Assembly: GCF_002079055.1 (NCBI RefSeq)
Contig: NC_047502.1
Coordinates: forward strand, 372,001 to 436,000
DNA length: 64,000 nucleotides
Source: Saccharomyces paradoxus
Taxonomy: Eukaryota > Ascomycota > Saccharomycetes > Saccharomycetales > Saccharomycetaceae
Direction of reading: 5' to 3'
Below the pieces are notes generated by a model that was not told the origin of the DNA, searched no databases, and worked only from the letters and a program-made list of their open reading frames with translations. This document shows positions 20,703 through 31,245 of the stretch, piece after piece. Both the position numbers and the translations under genes were made by a program. Numbering within the stretch: position 1 is the first letter of the stretch; every line of letters begins with the position of its first letter.

Positions 20703-21437
20703 TTACTTCAATTTGGAAAGCAATTGTTCAATTTCAGATATAGATTGTTGTAAAACTTTATCCTGGAATTTTGGATTTCCCAATTCTGACTGAACTTTAG
20801 CAATAACAGATTTTGCTAGTTGCCTTTGTTCCAATTGGCGTAAAGAAGCTTCATATCTAACCCATGAATCTAAGACCGCTTTTGCTTCATGAGCCAATTC
20901 CACCTTTTGTTTCAATTCAAAAGCTTCACTTTCAAGTTCAACAGTTTCCTTGGAAACATCAAACAAAACCTTTGTAGTTTCAGCAACATTTTGTAATTGA
21001 GAGACAGAGTCGATTCTATCCTTAACGGCTTCAACATGTTTGTTTCTCGAGGCATTTAAAACATCGGAGACTTTCTTCATTCTCGCATCAGCGAAATCCT
21101 TATATGCTGGGGCCAAGTATTTTGCAACTAAACCAGTGAAACCTAAGAAAGTCAGTAATAAAATACTTTCATCGTTGATAACGTACAATTCATTTGAAAT
21201 CGCATAAATGACAGCAGCAGCAGAGGTTCCCAAAACCCCGGTTTTTGTCAAAATATTATTACCTGGAATAGCATTGATGATAGAGTTAGCTTTCGCTTTT
21301 GGATCTGTCTGTTTTTCTGGAGTGGAGGACATATAACGGGCTCCAATTACCATTGAAGGACGACGAACGCCTTGGCTAAATAATGTTTTAGAAACGGACC
21401 TTAACGCTAGGCCACGGACACCCAAACTCATGCTCAT
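20703..21437 (-). CDS. ATP4: F1Fo ATP synthase subunit 4 (b, peripheral stalk)
   Basis: This is subunit b of the mitochondrial ATP synthase. It anchors the peripheral stator stalk in the inner membrane and promotes dimerisation of the enzyme. The 244-residue product equals the S. cerevisiae length. The N-terminal presequence (about 35 residues, rich in Ser, Arg and Val, no acidic residues) ends near the RYMSS motif. Two hydrophobic segments (about residues 60-80 and 87-108) form the membrane hairpin, followed by a long amphipathic helical stalk to the C-terminus. The start is the first ATG. A CCAAT box about 190 bp upstream suits Hap2/3/4/5 control of respiratory genes. Confidence 0.97.
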   Translation of the reverse strand: MSMSLGVRGLALRSVSKTLFSQGVRRPSMVIGARYMSSTPEKQTDPKAKANSIINAIPGNNILTKTGVLGTSAAAVIYAISNELYVINDESILLLTFLGFTGLVAKYLAPAYKDFADARMKKVSDVLNASRNKHVEAVKDRIDSVSQLQNVAETTKVLFDVSKETVELESEAFELKQKVELAHEAKAVLDSWVRYEASLRQLEQRQLAKSVIAKVQSELGNPKFQDKVLQQSISEIEQLLSKLK

Positions 21438-21622
21438 TTTGTTTCTTGCGTACGTAGAAGGTACTGAATGCTCGACAGTCTTTTAATAAGCTATATAATC
21501 CTTCCCAATACTGCATCTACCTGCCAACATAAACTGTTAGTTGTAATTATAATCCCTTGCTATTTTAATTATCCAAACTGTGATGAAGGTCCGAGTGCGC
21601 GGTGAAGAGAAAAAGCATCATG

Positions 21623-21627
21623 ATTGG
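21623..21627 (-). promoter_or_regulatory. CCAAT box, likely Hap2/3/4/5 site of ATP4
   Basis: GCCAATCA on the minus strand, about 186 bp upstream of the ATP4 start codon. Hap2/3/4/5 activates respiratory genes through CCAAT boxes. Assignment is by sequence and gene function only. Confidence 0.5.
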
Positions 21628-21644
21628 CTCAATATTATTGTGTA

Positions 21645-21651
21645 TTACCCG
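21645..21651 (+). promoter_or_regulatory. Reb1-type site
   Basis: TTACCCG is an exact Reb1 core (reverse CGGGTAA), about 210 bp upstream of ATP4 and 18 bp beyond the CCAAT box. Reb1 commonly clears nucleosomes at yeast promoters. Confidence 0.55.
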
Positions 21652-22092
21652 GGCAATATAGTATGTTTCGGTATACCATCGATTGCTTAATGATAGCGGT
21701 TGTCATTGCAGTTATCGTGGATTATATTCATCTTTTATCTATCTACGTATGTGCTATTGTCGCGGTACATTTGTATTTCTGTGTAGTGAACTAATCTAAT
21801 CAGGGATAGTTTCACATGTATGTGGAAAACCTGTTATTGTGTATAGTACTGCGCCGCGTTTGAAGAAAATTTCCATGCTTATAGCATGGAATATTCCTAT
21901 CTTTACCGGACCATATCTCATCTGAGAGTTGTTGTTGCGTCACAGAACAGTTTGAGTTGTTCCTTACACAGGCATTTGTTTATGCTTTACTCTTAATTTT
22001 GACGGCGAAGCGCTTAGGACATACTGAGAGTAATCAAGAGGGTATTGTCGCATAGTAATTAGATCTCATATCAGCCCGCAATTTGTCCCTAC

Positions 22093-22815
22093 CTATTGTA
22101 ATTCCCTTATAGTATCCACTAGCTCTTGAATATACTTTCCTTCTTCAGGGTCAACCGTTGGTCCATTTGGATTTCTAACTGCGCTGCTACTGTGCATGTT
22201 GTTGCTGGTGGCTTCATCTCCAACGGATTTCCCTGTTGGTGATGGTGTTCTGGTCATCATGGCAGCAGCGGTTGCCACAGCTACTTCACGGCGTTGTTCT
22301 TCTTCTATTTTAGCATTACGATCTCTCAAAACTTGAAGTAGTTTACTATGTGCTTGCCTTAATTGCATCAGTTTGTTCTCGAATCCATGAGGGAATTGAT
22401 CATACAACTCTGTTGCTTGTGCTTGTCTTTTAACGTCAGCCAGGGCATTTATCTCTCTCCATAAATAGTCTTGCCTGTCGACGATAGGTCGTACTTCCAG
22501 TCGGTTGTGTGTTTGCAGCGGTATATCCACACTATTTCTCCGAAATTTGCCAATTCCGTTATAACTAACACTATCAGTATCTATTGTGTCATTTCCCACT
22601 GTATTAGCACTTGAACGATTATAATAGTTATTAAATAAACTTCTCGTCGAAGGAATTTGGGAAGAGTAAGATGGCCTGAATCCACAATTTCTAATATAGG
22701 GATTTACATTTGGTATTGTTCTGGGAAGCTCATGCAGGCTGTCGTCACCATACCGTTCATCGTCCTCATTCGTGATTTGTCTTCGTACCGAACTCTTTTT
22801 TTGGAGGTCTTTCAT
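22093..22815 (-). CDS. Uncharacterised protein, YPL077C homolog
   Basis: The product has no assigned function that I know of; its S. cerevisiae counterpart YPL077C is about 240 residues and is a duplicate of YBR197C. The start at 22815 gives 240 residues beginning MKDLQKKSSVRRQ. The N-terminal half is Ser/Asn-rich and probably disordered. The C-terminal half is helical and charged (FENKLMQLRQAHSKLLQVLRD, with probable coiled coil to EEEQRRE), then a Thr/Ser-rich segment and a conserved end (DPEEGKYIQELVDTIRELQ). No membrane segment or catalytic motif is visible. The same frame stays open upstream, with two further in-frame ATGs (at 22863 and 22881), so a longer form of 256 or 262 residues cannot be excluded. 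Confidence 0.85.
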   Translation of the reverse strand: MKDLQKKSSVRRQITNEDDERYGDDSLHELPRTIPNVNPYIRNCGFRPSYSSQIPSTRSLFNNYYNRSSANTVGNDTIDTDSVSYNGIGKFRRNSVDIPLQTHNRLEVRPIVDRQDYLWREINALADVKRQAQATELYDQFPHGFENKLMQLRQAHSKLLQVLRDRNAKIEEEQRREVAVATAAAMMTRTPSPTGKSVGDEATSNNMHSSSAVRNPNGPTVDPEEGKYIQELVDTIRELQ

Positions 22816-23182
22816 GAAGATGTAAACTATAAATTTTTGGTTGGGTTTCTGAACGGCCGACATCAAATTACATGTCAACATAGCCCAGGCACCAGGTATC
22901 CTTGGCCATTGATTATTTTGATATGCCGAGCTTGAAACCACTTCGCGGCTAGCAAATTTGTGAGCTAAAAATGAAAATTTCAACTTTTCATTGCCTCTTC
23001 ACTTTTGAATCAATCTTTTAAGGTAGAGGCACATTTTGAGTATTGTTGTTAAACGTTGTGAGATTTAATCGGAGGCTTTCAAACTTTCTGTTACAAATCC
23101 CTTATCCTCGCAATCTTCGCAATCTTCGCATGACTTCAAACAGGCCTCACAGATTACATTTGGTGTTTTTTCGATAGGTGTA
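22816..23182. promoter_or_regulatory. YPL077C-GPI2 divergent promoter region
   Basis: This 367-bp region serves two divergent genes. Part of it (to about 22980) is open in frame with YPL077C. Short direct repeats of TCTTCGCA occur near 23113-23130. No firm factor site is assigned. Confidence 0.5.
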
Positions 23183-24028
23183 ATGAATAAGAGATCTCCT
23201 TGGAAGCGTCTACTATGGTTGGAACAGGAGTACCCAGACAACTATACAGATCCAAGTTTTATTGAACTGAGAGCAAGACAAAAGGCTGAGAGCACCAAGA
23301 AGTCTGATAGAAAATTGTCAGAAGCCGCTCGCTCTCAAATTAGGTTGGATTTTATAAGCTTCTACCAAACCTTATTGAACACCTCTTTCATTTACATCAC
23401 TTTTACATATATTTATTATTATGGTTTTGATCCTATTCCGCCGACTATTTTTCTTTCATTCATAACATTGATTATATCAAGGACGAAAGTCGATCCTTTA
23501 TTGTCCTCATTCATGAATGTCAAGTCTTCATTGATTATCACGTTTGCAATGTTGACTCTCTCTCCAGTCCTCAAGTCTCTTTCTAAGACAACTGCATCCG
23601 ATTCCATATGGACGTTGTCCTTTTGGCTAACTCTATGGTACGTTTTTGTTATTTCGTCAACAAGGTCCAAGCATAAGCCCTCTAACCTTTCCACCAATAT
23701 ACTTGTTGCCCTTGTTGCCGTATTATCATCGAGGCTCTCAACCACAATCGACGTATTTTGTTTTCTTTTAATCTGTATTCAGTTGAATATCATTTTACCC
23801 ACTTATTTATCGGTAACAAATAAGGTAGTACCAATAATTTCAAATGTTATTGTATACTCATTTTTGAATGTTGCTCTTGGCTGGATTTACATGCTGTTGA
23901 TTTTCTTTGTTTCAGTGTTTTACATCACTGTTTTGCCTAAATGGTTCATTTACTGGAAAATCAATTACCATAAACGGGATAACGATCTGCTAAGTACATG
24001 GGATGCAAGAACGCCAATATTGGACTAG
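23183..24028 (+). CDS. GPI2: GPI-GlcNAc transferase subunit Gpi2 (PIG-C)
   Basis: Gpi2 is an ER multi-pass membrane subunit of the GPI-N-acetylglucosaminyltransferase complex (with Gpi1, Gpi3, Gpi15, Gpi19 and Eri1), which makes GlcNAc-PI, the first step of GPI-anchor synthesis. The 281-residue product matches the family throughout (S. cerevisiae about 280). A charged cytosolic N-terminus (to about residue 55) carries SPWKRLLWL and PDNYTDPSFIELRARQKA. Six to eight hydrophobic segments follow, and the C-terminus ends in KRDNDLLSTWDARTPILD. The first ATG gives the expected N-terminus with a one-residue difference. Confidence 0.97.
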   Translation: MNKRSPWKRLLWLEQEYPDNYTDPSFIELRARQKAESTKKSDRKLSEAARSQIRLDFISFYQTLLNTSFIYITFTYIYYYGFDPIPPTIFLSFITLIISRTKVDPLLSSFMNVKSSLIITFAMLTLSPVLKSLSKTTASDSIWTLSFWLTLWYVFVISSTRSKHKPSNLSTNILVALVAVLSSRLSTTIDVFCFLLICIQLNIILPTYLSVTNKVVPIISNVIVYSFLNVALGWIYMLLIFFVSVFYITVLPKWFIYWKINYHKRDNDLLSTWDARTPILD

Positions 24029-25003
24029 CGCGATCAAGAAAGTAAGTCCCCTTGAGTAGTGGAGGGTGGATACAGCTTCTACCTGCGAGGACTTCTGCTT
24101 GTCCCCTCCTCGACTTCACCGTATCTCGACATATATAGAATAACTGTAATAATAATTATCAAGAAACCTAACAGGCACAGGCCTCTTGCCACTATCAAAA
24201 GGCAGCTTGTTCAATTAAGTGTACTTCAGTACAAAGCTACTCACATAGCATCCCACAGCCTTAAAATTGCACATTCAGGAGATTTTTTCGAAATCATTGA
24301 TGGGCCTTGTACCTTAAGTGGGACGCAATAAAAGAGAAAACTTCCCCTGGAACAGAACGCGACAATAAATCTGGCCAATAGGGTACACTTCGCAGCGTGT
24401 TAAACAAGCATTTCAGCGTATACCGCTCCTCATTTAAAGTCACTTGTTTCTCGGTTGCGGCGGCTTCCTGTTTTCTTCTTTTTGCCGCTTGGCAATGTGA
24501 AGAGATCACCCGGAGGAGAGACCTTTAAATAAGTGTTGAGGAGGGGAAAAGAGCGTAGTAACTCTCATAAATTTAACGAACAGCTTCTTCGCCCCCTTCG
24601 CAAGTTTCTGTTACCAATCATTGCATCTTATTTTTTTTCAATATATGCCAAAGTATCTTCAAAGAGGAATTACCGTCTCTCTTAGACCTTCTCATGCGTT
24701 CGGTTATGATGTAAACGGCTCCGACATGTCATTAATCTACTGAATTTCTGACACTTCCCCATGATTCATATCACTTACTACGTAATGGGCTATAAAAGAT
24801 CCGTGCACCCGGCTTCCACAAATGTTGAATTTTCCGGAGCTTCGAACTTCTTGTTTCACGAATTAAAAGTATCCAACGTACAACCACCCAACTCATCTTC
24901 TAATGCAGAAGCTTCATCGGTAAACAAACCACAGTTAATAGCGGGAAAGTCGGCAAGTGACAAACGGCGGTTATATTTAATTGGCCTTCGATATATATTG
25001 AAA
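24029..25003. promoter_or_regulatory. GCR1: GPI2-GCR1 intergenic region and GCR1 promoter
   Basis: This 975-bp region is long for this chromosome. It contains four stress-response-element cores (CCCCT at 24048-24052, 24103-24107 and 24344-24348; AGGGG at 24542-24546), a TATAAAAG box at 24791-24798, about 213 bp before the GCR1 start, and pyrimidine-rich DNA around 24470-24640. The frame of GCR1 exon 1 remains open upstream to an ATG at 24761. No RNA gene or repeat is evident. Confidence 0.55.
24791..24798 (+). promoter_or_regulatory. GCR1: TATA box of GCR1
   Basis: TATAAAAG is an exact TATA-box consensus match 213 bp upstream of the exon 1 ATG, a usual distance when yeast transcription starts 40-120 bp downstream of TATA. 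Confidence 0.5.
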
Positions 25004-28000
25004 ATGGTATGGTATGATCATAACACACATTCTGAAAATGTTATCTGGGAGATTTTCGATGGGTATGGAGTTTTCCTTGATTCTCACTTATTATCCCTTG
25101 TATTGTAATTGATCCTTCAGTAATATTTGCAGCCTTTCACAACTATCCTTTTTTTTATTACTTATTATTATTGAACCTCTTTTAGGAGTTGCCTGCTTAT
25201 GCAATATAATTTGCTGACAAGTAGTAAATTAATAGCACAATATTAAGATTAAAAAAAGAAATCGGCCAAGAGCTTAATATATTATCTTACACACAAACCT
25301 TCTTCGACCTGCTTGATAAAGCCACATACCCTCTTCCTTTTCTATTAGAAGTAGAATAGTACAGAAATAGCAAAAAAGAAATAATTTCTTTAAAATAATA
25401 TTGTGTGAGGTTCCAACTATGGATTATTAATAGAGTAACGCAAACTTAAAGGAAAGGAAGTGCTTTAAAATTGAGTATTTATAAGAACAATTTTTCCCTC
25501 AAAAAAGCACGTATATTTATAAAAGGAGGGGAATAGCTATCAATTGAGTGTTGTCTGCGTTTGTGCGTATAAGAGGATGAATTTTCTGACCCAGGCTATG
25601 TCAGAAACACTTCAAGGGTCAAATAATAGGATAAAACGTAATTTCAGGACACAAAGTGTGCCATCAACTTCCTATAATAATGGCAAAGAATCATATGGAC
25701 CGAATACTAACCAATTAAATGTCCTACTTTCTCAATTGGAACAGCAAACAAGTGTTGATAGTACCAGCACGAGCTCAAACTTCTATTCCATTGCTCAATA
25801 TATTCTACAGTCATATTTCAAGGTCAATGTAGATTCTCTAGACTCGCTTAAGTTGGTGGATTTGATAGTGGACCAAACTTACCCTGATTCCTTGACGCTG
25901 AGAAAGCTGAATGAAGGAGCAACGGGACAACCATACGATTATTTTAATACAGTTTCTCGTGATCCTGATATCTCCAAGTGTCCAATATTTGCATTGGCCA
26001 TATTTTTCGTTATACGATGGAGCCATCCGAACCCTCCAATTTCAATTGAGAATTTCACTACAGTGCCGTTGCTAGATTCAAACTTTATTTCTTTAAATTC
26101 CAATCCATTACTATATATTCAAAATCAAAACCCAAACAGTAATTCAAGTGTTAAAGTTCTAAGGTCACAAACATTTGAACCTTCTAAAGAACTTATTGAC
26201 TTAGTATTTCCATGGCTGTCTTATTTGAAGCAGGATATGCTTCTTATTGATAGAACAAATTACAAGCTTTATTCTCTCTGCGAATTATTCGAGTTTATGG
26301 GTAGGGTGGCCATTCAGGATCTCCGATATTTGAGTCAGCATCCCTTATTATTACCCAATATTGTAACATTCATTTCAAAATTTATACCTGAATTGTTCCA
26401 AAATGAGGAATTTAAAGGAATTGGCTCGATTAAAAATTTAAACAACGATACGCTGAACAACGTTACAGGAATAGAAAACCAATTTTTGAATCCAACTGCA
26501 GAGGAAGTGAGTCAAAAAGTTGATTCTTATTTCATGGAATTGTCGAAAAAATTAACAACAGAAAACATTAGATTAAGCCAAGAAATAACACAACTGAAGT
26601 CTGATATGAATTCCGTAGGCAATGTCTGTAATCAAATTTTGCAATTGCAGAGACAATTGCTTTCGGGAAATCAGGCAACCGGATCAAAGTCTGAAAATAG
26701 TGTATCTTCCACAGGTGGGGGGATACTAATACTGGATAAAAATAGTATCAACTCGAATGTACTGAGCAATTTAGTTCAGTCGATAGATCCGAATAACTCC
26801 AAACCCAATGGACAGCCCCAAGTACAACAAAGGGGTTCGAAAGGGCAGTCACAGGGACAGGGTCAAACTATTAATAGCCCTGCGCTAGCACCAATTAACA
26901 TGTTTCCGAGCTTAAGTAATTCTATACAGCCGATGCTCGGCACCTTGGCTCCGCAACCGCAAGATATAGTACAGAAGAGAAAGCTACCGTTGCCAGGTTC
27001 CATAGCCTCGGCAGCAACAGGCAGCCCTTTTTCTCCATCACCTGTTGGTGAATCTCCCTATAACAAACGTTTTAAACTCGACGACAAGCCAACTCCGTCT
27101 CAGACAGCTCTTGATTCCTTACTTTCAAAATCAATTCCAAGTCCCAGACTACCCCTTTCAACGTTGGCTAACACGGCCGTTACTGAATCTTTTCGCTCGC
27201 CTCAGCAGTTTCAGCATTCCCCAGATTTCGTAGTTGGTGGTAGCTCAAGTTCAACAACGGATAATAACTCTAAGAAGGTAAATGAGGATTCACCATCATC
27301 TCCTTCAAAACTAGCCGAGCGACCACGTCTTCCAAACAACGACTCTACTACTAGCATGCCTGAAAGTCCTACAGAGGTAGCTGGTGATGATGTTGCTAGG
27401 GAAAAAGCGCCAGTGTCAAGTAAGTCGGAGCCAAATGATAACAGTCCAGAACTTAAAGTCCTTGAAAAAAATAGTAACAATGGTAATTCACCTGCTACGG
27501 ATGCTAGGAAGCCAGTACCCATCTCTGCTATTCATAATTCTACTGAGGCCGCAAACCCAACTGGTACAGTTACAAAGATAGCTCCATCATTTCCACAAAG
27601 CTCCTCCAAATTTGAAATGATAAATAAAAAGGGTACGAAGACCGGGCCAAACGAGGCAATCAAGTATAAGTTGTCCAGAGAAAATAAAACAATATGGGAC
27701 CTATATGCGGAGTGGTACATTGGTTTGAATGGTAAATCCTCAATAAAGAAATTGATTGAAAACTATGGCTGGCGAAGGTGGAAGGTTAGCGAAGATTCAC
27801 ATTTTTTTCCAACTAGAAGAATCATCATGGATTATATTGAAACGGAATGTGACCGTGGCATAAAACTCGGTAGGTTTACTAATCCCCAACAACCGAGGGA
27901 GGATATACGGAAAATTTTGGTAGGTGATCTAGAAAAGTTCAGGATAAATAACGGTCTGACTTTGAATTCCCTATCATTGTACTTCAGAAATTTAACGAAA

Positions 28001-28111
28001 AATAACAAGGAAATTTGCATTTTTGAGAACTTCAAAAATTGGAACGTTAGATCAATGACAGAAGAAGAGAAATTAAAGTACTGCAAAAGACAACATAATA
28101 CACCATCCTAA
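25004..28111 (+). CDS. GCR1: Glycolytic gene transcription activator Gcr1, spliced
   Basis: Gcr1 binds CTTCC boxes beside Rap1 sites and, with Gcr2, activates glycolytic and ribosomal-protein genes. Exon 1 is 25004-25011 (ATGGTATG) and exon 2 is 25762-28111. Together they encode 785 residues, as in S. cerevisiae, starting [16 protein letters not shown]. Visible parts are a helical N-terminal activation and Gcr2-interaction region, a leucine-zipper-like segment near residues 265-310 ([18 protein letters not shown]), a Ser/Pro/Asn-rich middle with the likely nuclear-localisation run KRFKLDD, and the C-terminal DNA-binding domain (from about 640: [25 protein letters not shown]). Reading without splicing, an in-frame ATG at 25577 gives an 844-residue form. 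S. cerevisiae is known to make such an intron-start form. Confidence 0.96.
25012..25761 (+). other. GCR1: GCR1 intron with alternative coding start
   Basis: The 750-nt intron has a non-consensus 5' site (GTATGA), a perfect branch site TACTAAC at 25705-25711 and 3' end GATAG. From 25577 the intron is open in the exon 2 frame, encoding about 62 residues ([18 protein letters not shown] and onward) before the exon 2 residues. The weak 5' site and open frame agree with the reported retained-intron, intron-initiated Gcr1 isoform of S. cerevisiae. Confidence 0.93.
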
Positions 28112-28500
28112 GTTATTGAGGTTGTCCACAATAACGATTCCTTCAGTGGAATAACGAAGCGACGATAACGAGAACTTCCATTAGGTTATTTATTACCTTT
28201 ATAGAAAAAGTATATATATGTATATGAATGTATGTGTGTACATACCTATGTGGATGTATGCCTATGTGGAAATTCCAAAACGTCTTTCCATTAATGATTA
28301 AATATATATTCGCATGACTGACTATATGGGTTATGGAAACTTAATTTCTTTGTCAAAGACCCTGGCGGATTCAGAAAAGCCGTTGAATAGATGGGCTATC
28401 GGAAATTTTTGAAGGATGAAAAAACATCAACCTTATTAGCAAAACAGGGAAGACCTTAGGTGAAGAAAAGTCCGAGGAAAGAATATAGAACTCTACGATA
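28112..28500. other. GCR1-YTA6 intergenic region
   Basis: This 389-bp gap has a TATATG/TGTATG-rich tract (about 28206-28265), typical of yeast 3'-end efficiency elements for GCR1, then the YTA6 promoter. No gene or firm factor site is seen. Confidence 0.55.
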
Positions 28501-30768
28501 ATGGCACATGAAAAGTTTAGTGTACCTGAGAACTTTACGTTGGCTCAGTCTTTGCAATTGCTTTACTCTGTCGTCAGAAATCAATATAAAAACCTAGCAG
28601 ACCTAATAATCAATGGCAAAGGTAATAAGGACTCAGTATCCTATGGGAAAATCCATAAAAACCTAGATTCTTTACTAGTATATGTCAATGAAGGTCTACG
28701 AAAAATTGAAAAGACGTATACCTTAAAGAAAGGATTAGGAAATCTTGTAGTTGATCATCCTGAATTGAGGAGCGTCATTGAGGACTTCCAAATTCTCGGC
28801 CAGGATATAAGAATTGCACGTCGCAAAGCAGAAACGCTCATGACTGAAGGAAACGATAGTCCTTCTTTGTCATCATCCTCATCTGTTTTGGGTCTTGGAA
28901 CGGGAAATGGTTTGCGTTTTCCTAAACTTTGGAAAATGGGCTCCAAAAGAGACAAATTGAAAGAAGCAGATGAAAAGGAGGCTAGAATTAATAAACAGGC
29001 TGATAATATCAGACGTGCAAGGAAGCTGGAAGAAGAGAAAAAGTTGGGAGCAAAACGTCAGTATGAGAGGGACTTAGAACTCCAAAGAGAAAAATTGATC
29101 GAGTTAAAGGTTAAAGAAAAGGTGGAATTTGAAGTGGCTCAAAAGTTGGAAGAGGAGAGAATCAAGAGAGAGGAAGAAGAACGAAAACATAGAGATCAAG
29201 CGGAAAAGAAACGTATATCGACCCTAAAGCATGATAGGAAGACAAACTACAAGTCAAGAGCTAGTCTCGATAATTTCTCCTCGAATAACAAATCTTCTGG
29301 AAAGATTGACAACTCCCTAATTAAAAGGAGGTCCCTTGACATTGTACGGACCCCAGATGAGAGAATACGAGCTCCAGTAAGGAAATCAATGGAGGCAGCA
29401 GAAATCGGTATGGCCGCTCAGTTAGCCTGGTCTCAATATCAAAACGGGGCAAATCATTCAAAAGCGAGTAACAACGGCTCACATTCTAATGAACTTCAAA
29501 TACGTTATAAGCCTACTCAACCTTTAAAAAAAAGGTATGACTACAAAAAGCCAACGGTCAATCGACCGATTATAAAATCACCTACTCTCAATAGGCAAAG
29601 CAGCAAGTCTTCACGGAATCTACCCACGAATACCAAGCTGAAAGCGAGCAAAGCCAACAACAACAACAAAGTTTCCCGTAGGAATGAGCATAATTTGGAG
29701 CCTACCTCCCCAATACTCGTTTCTGCGACAGCGACACCTGCTGAATCCAAAACCACACGTTCCAGAAGCGGTACACCTGATAAGGAAAGCTCTGTTAGTC
29801 CATCTACCGACTATAGAAAGGAGGATATATTGAAATCGGTGCAGGGAGTAGATCCAAACGCTTGCGAACAGATATTTAATGAGATCCTTGTAACGGATGA
29901 AAAAGTTTACTGGGATGATATCGCAGGCTTAAGGAATGCAAAGAATTCTTTGAAAGAAGCAGTGGTTTACCCATTTTTGCGGCCTGATTTATTCAAAGGG
30001 TTAAGAGAACCCGTCAGAGGTATGCTTTTATTTGGCCCACCAGGTACAGGTAAGACAATGATTGCTAAGGCGGTCGCAACAGAGTCTAATTCCACATTTT
30101 TCAGTGTGAGTGCATCCTCTTTGCTATCGAAATATCTTGGTGAATCTGAGAAGCTAATTAGAGCATTGTTTTACATGGCCAAAAAATTGTCACCCTCTAT
30201 TATTTTCATAGATGAAATCGACTCTATGTTGACTGCTCGCTCTGACAATGAAAATGAGTCCTCGAGGAGAATTAAAACAGAACTGCTTATTCAGTGGTCC
30301 TCCTTATCTGCTGCTACTGCGCAATCTGAAGACCGAAACAATATGCTTGACAGCAGAGTGCTTGTCTTAGGAGCTACGAATTTACCATGGGCAATTGATG
30401 ATGCAGCAAGAAGACGATTTTCACGGAAACTATATATTCCCCTACCTGATTATGAAACTAGACTATATCATTTAAAGAGATTAATGGCGAAGCAGAAAAA
30501 TAGCTTGCAAGATTTGGACTATGAATTAATAACGGAAATGACAGAGGGGTTTTCTGGTTCTGATCTTACATCATTAGCCAAAGAAGCAGCAATGGAACCT
30601 ATTAGGGATTTAGGAGATAAGTTAATGTTTGCGGATTTCGATAAGATCAGAGGAATTGACATAAAAGATTTTCAAAATTCCCTATTGACAATAAAAAAGA
30701 GTGTGTCGCCAGAATCTCTACAAAAATATGAGGAGTGGTCTAGTAAATTTGGTAGTACTGGTGCCTGA
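28501..30768 (+). CDS. YTA6: AAA-family ATPase Yta6
   Basis: This is a meiotic-clade AAA ATPase related to spastin, katanin and Vps4, with Sap1 as the close yeast paralog. Yeast Yta6 is reported at the cortex of the mother cell; its substrate is unclear. The product is 755 residues (S. cerevisiae about 754). An N-terminal helical region resembles a MIT-like bundle (residues about 1-120). A long charged coiled coil follows (about 155-245), then a basic, Ser/Asn-rich linker, and the AAA module from about 465. This has Walker A GPPGTGKT near 512, Walker B IIFIDEID near 567, a DDAARRRF arginine-finger region and a C-terminal helix. All catalytic motifs are intact. Confidence 0.96.
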   Translation: MAHEKFSVPENFTLAQSLQLLYSVVRNQYKNLADLIINGKGNKDSVSYGKIHKNLDSLLVYVNEGLRKIEKTYTLKKGLGNLVVDHPELRSVIEDFQILGQDIRIARRKAETLMTEGNDSPSLSSSSSVLGLGTGNGLRFPKLWKMGSKRDKLKEADEKEARINKQADNIRRARKLEEEKKLGAKRQYERDLELQREKLIELKVKEKVEFEVAQKLEEERIKREEEERKHRDQAEKKRISTLKHDRKTNYKSRASLDNFSSNNKSSGKIDNSLIKRRSLDIVRTPDERIRAPVRKSMEAAEIGMAAQLAWSQYQNGANHSKASNNGSHSNELQIRYKPTQPLKKRYDYKKPTVNRPIIKSPTLNRQSSKSSRNLPTNTKLKASKANNNNKVSRRNEHNLEPTSPILVSATATPAESKTTRSRSGTPDKESSVSPSTDYRKEDILKSVQGVDPNACEQIFNEILVTDEKVYWDDIAGLRNAKNSLKEAVVYPFLRPDLFKGLREPVRGMLLFGPPGTGKTMIAKAVATESNSTFFSVSASSLLSKYLGESEKLIRALFYMAKKLSPSIIFIDEIDSMLTARSDNENESSRRIKTELLIQWSSLSAATAQSEDRNNMLDSRVLVLGATNLPWAIDDAARRRFSRKLYIPLPDYETRLYHLKRLMAKQKNSLQDLDYELITEMTEGFSGSDLTSLAKEAAMEPIRDLGDKLMFADFDKIRGIDIKDFQNSLLTIKKSVSPESLQKYEEWSSKFGSTGA

Positions 30769-31245
30769 ACGACGTAGAGTGTCTTGATAGAAAAGAAAGG
30801 CATGACAAATAGTAACTTTTTTTAACGTCCTGCTGGTGGTCAAATTTTGTTACATGTGTATCTTCTATGTATTATCAAACATAAAAACTAACCGCAATTC
30901 TGTTATATCTTGAAATTTTTCTTTCTTATTTACAATTAGTTTTCTTATGGCATTATTTTGAAAAGTTTTCTCAATTTCTTTCTCTTAAAATAGACTTGAA
31001 AAATATGAAAATCAGATCAATGTACTTGAGTTCAAATAAAAAATAAGGGTAGCAACAAAACTCGGTTAAGCTAGATTCTTCAATCTCAATTTACATACAC
31101 ATTTGAGTTGATGGAAAAATAAAGACCCGGTTATCAAGCACTTGACCGTTAGCGTTATAATTACCAACAACTAATAGGACTTTCTCCTTTGGCCCAAACA
31201 GTGTATGCAGTGTATGCAGTGTACAGCAGTTACCACAACCACAGT
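30769..31245. other. YTA6-UBP16 intergenic region
   Basis: This 477-bp AT-rich region holds the YTA6 terminator and the UBP16 promoter. A 10-of-11 match to the reverse ARS consensus lies at 30876-30886 but is not convincing alone. A small tandem repeat of GTGTATGCA (about three units, the last imperfect) spans 31200-31225, just before the UBP16 start. Confidence 0.5.

Larger units (their letters stand above)
21438..22092. promoter_or_regulatory. ATP4 promoter / YPL077C 3' region
   Basis: This 655-bp region holds the ATP4 promoter on its left side (CCAAT box 21623-21627, Reb1-type site 21645-21651) and the 3' flank of YPL077C on its right. The stretch 21700-22080 shows no RNA gene, repeat or ORF I can support. 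It is a longer tandem gap than most in this window. Confidence 0.55.

Noticed and set aside
25544-25576. GCR1 reading frame extended to a non-ATG start at 25544
   Set aside because: The codon is TTG; the first in-frame ATG in the intron is 25577. The main protein starts in exon 1 at 25004.
30876-30886. 10-of-11 match to the ARS consensus (reverse) between YTA6 and UBP16
   Set aside because: Such near matches are very common in AT-rich yeast intergenic DNA; no supporting B elements could be judged by eye.
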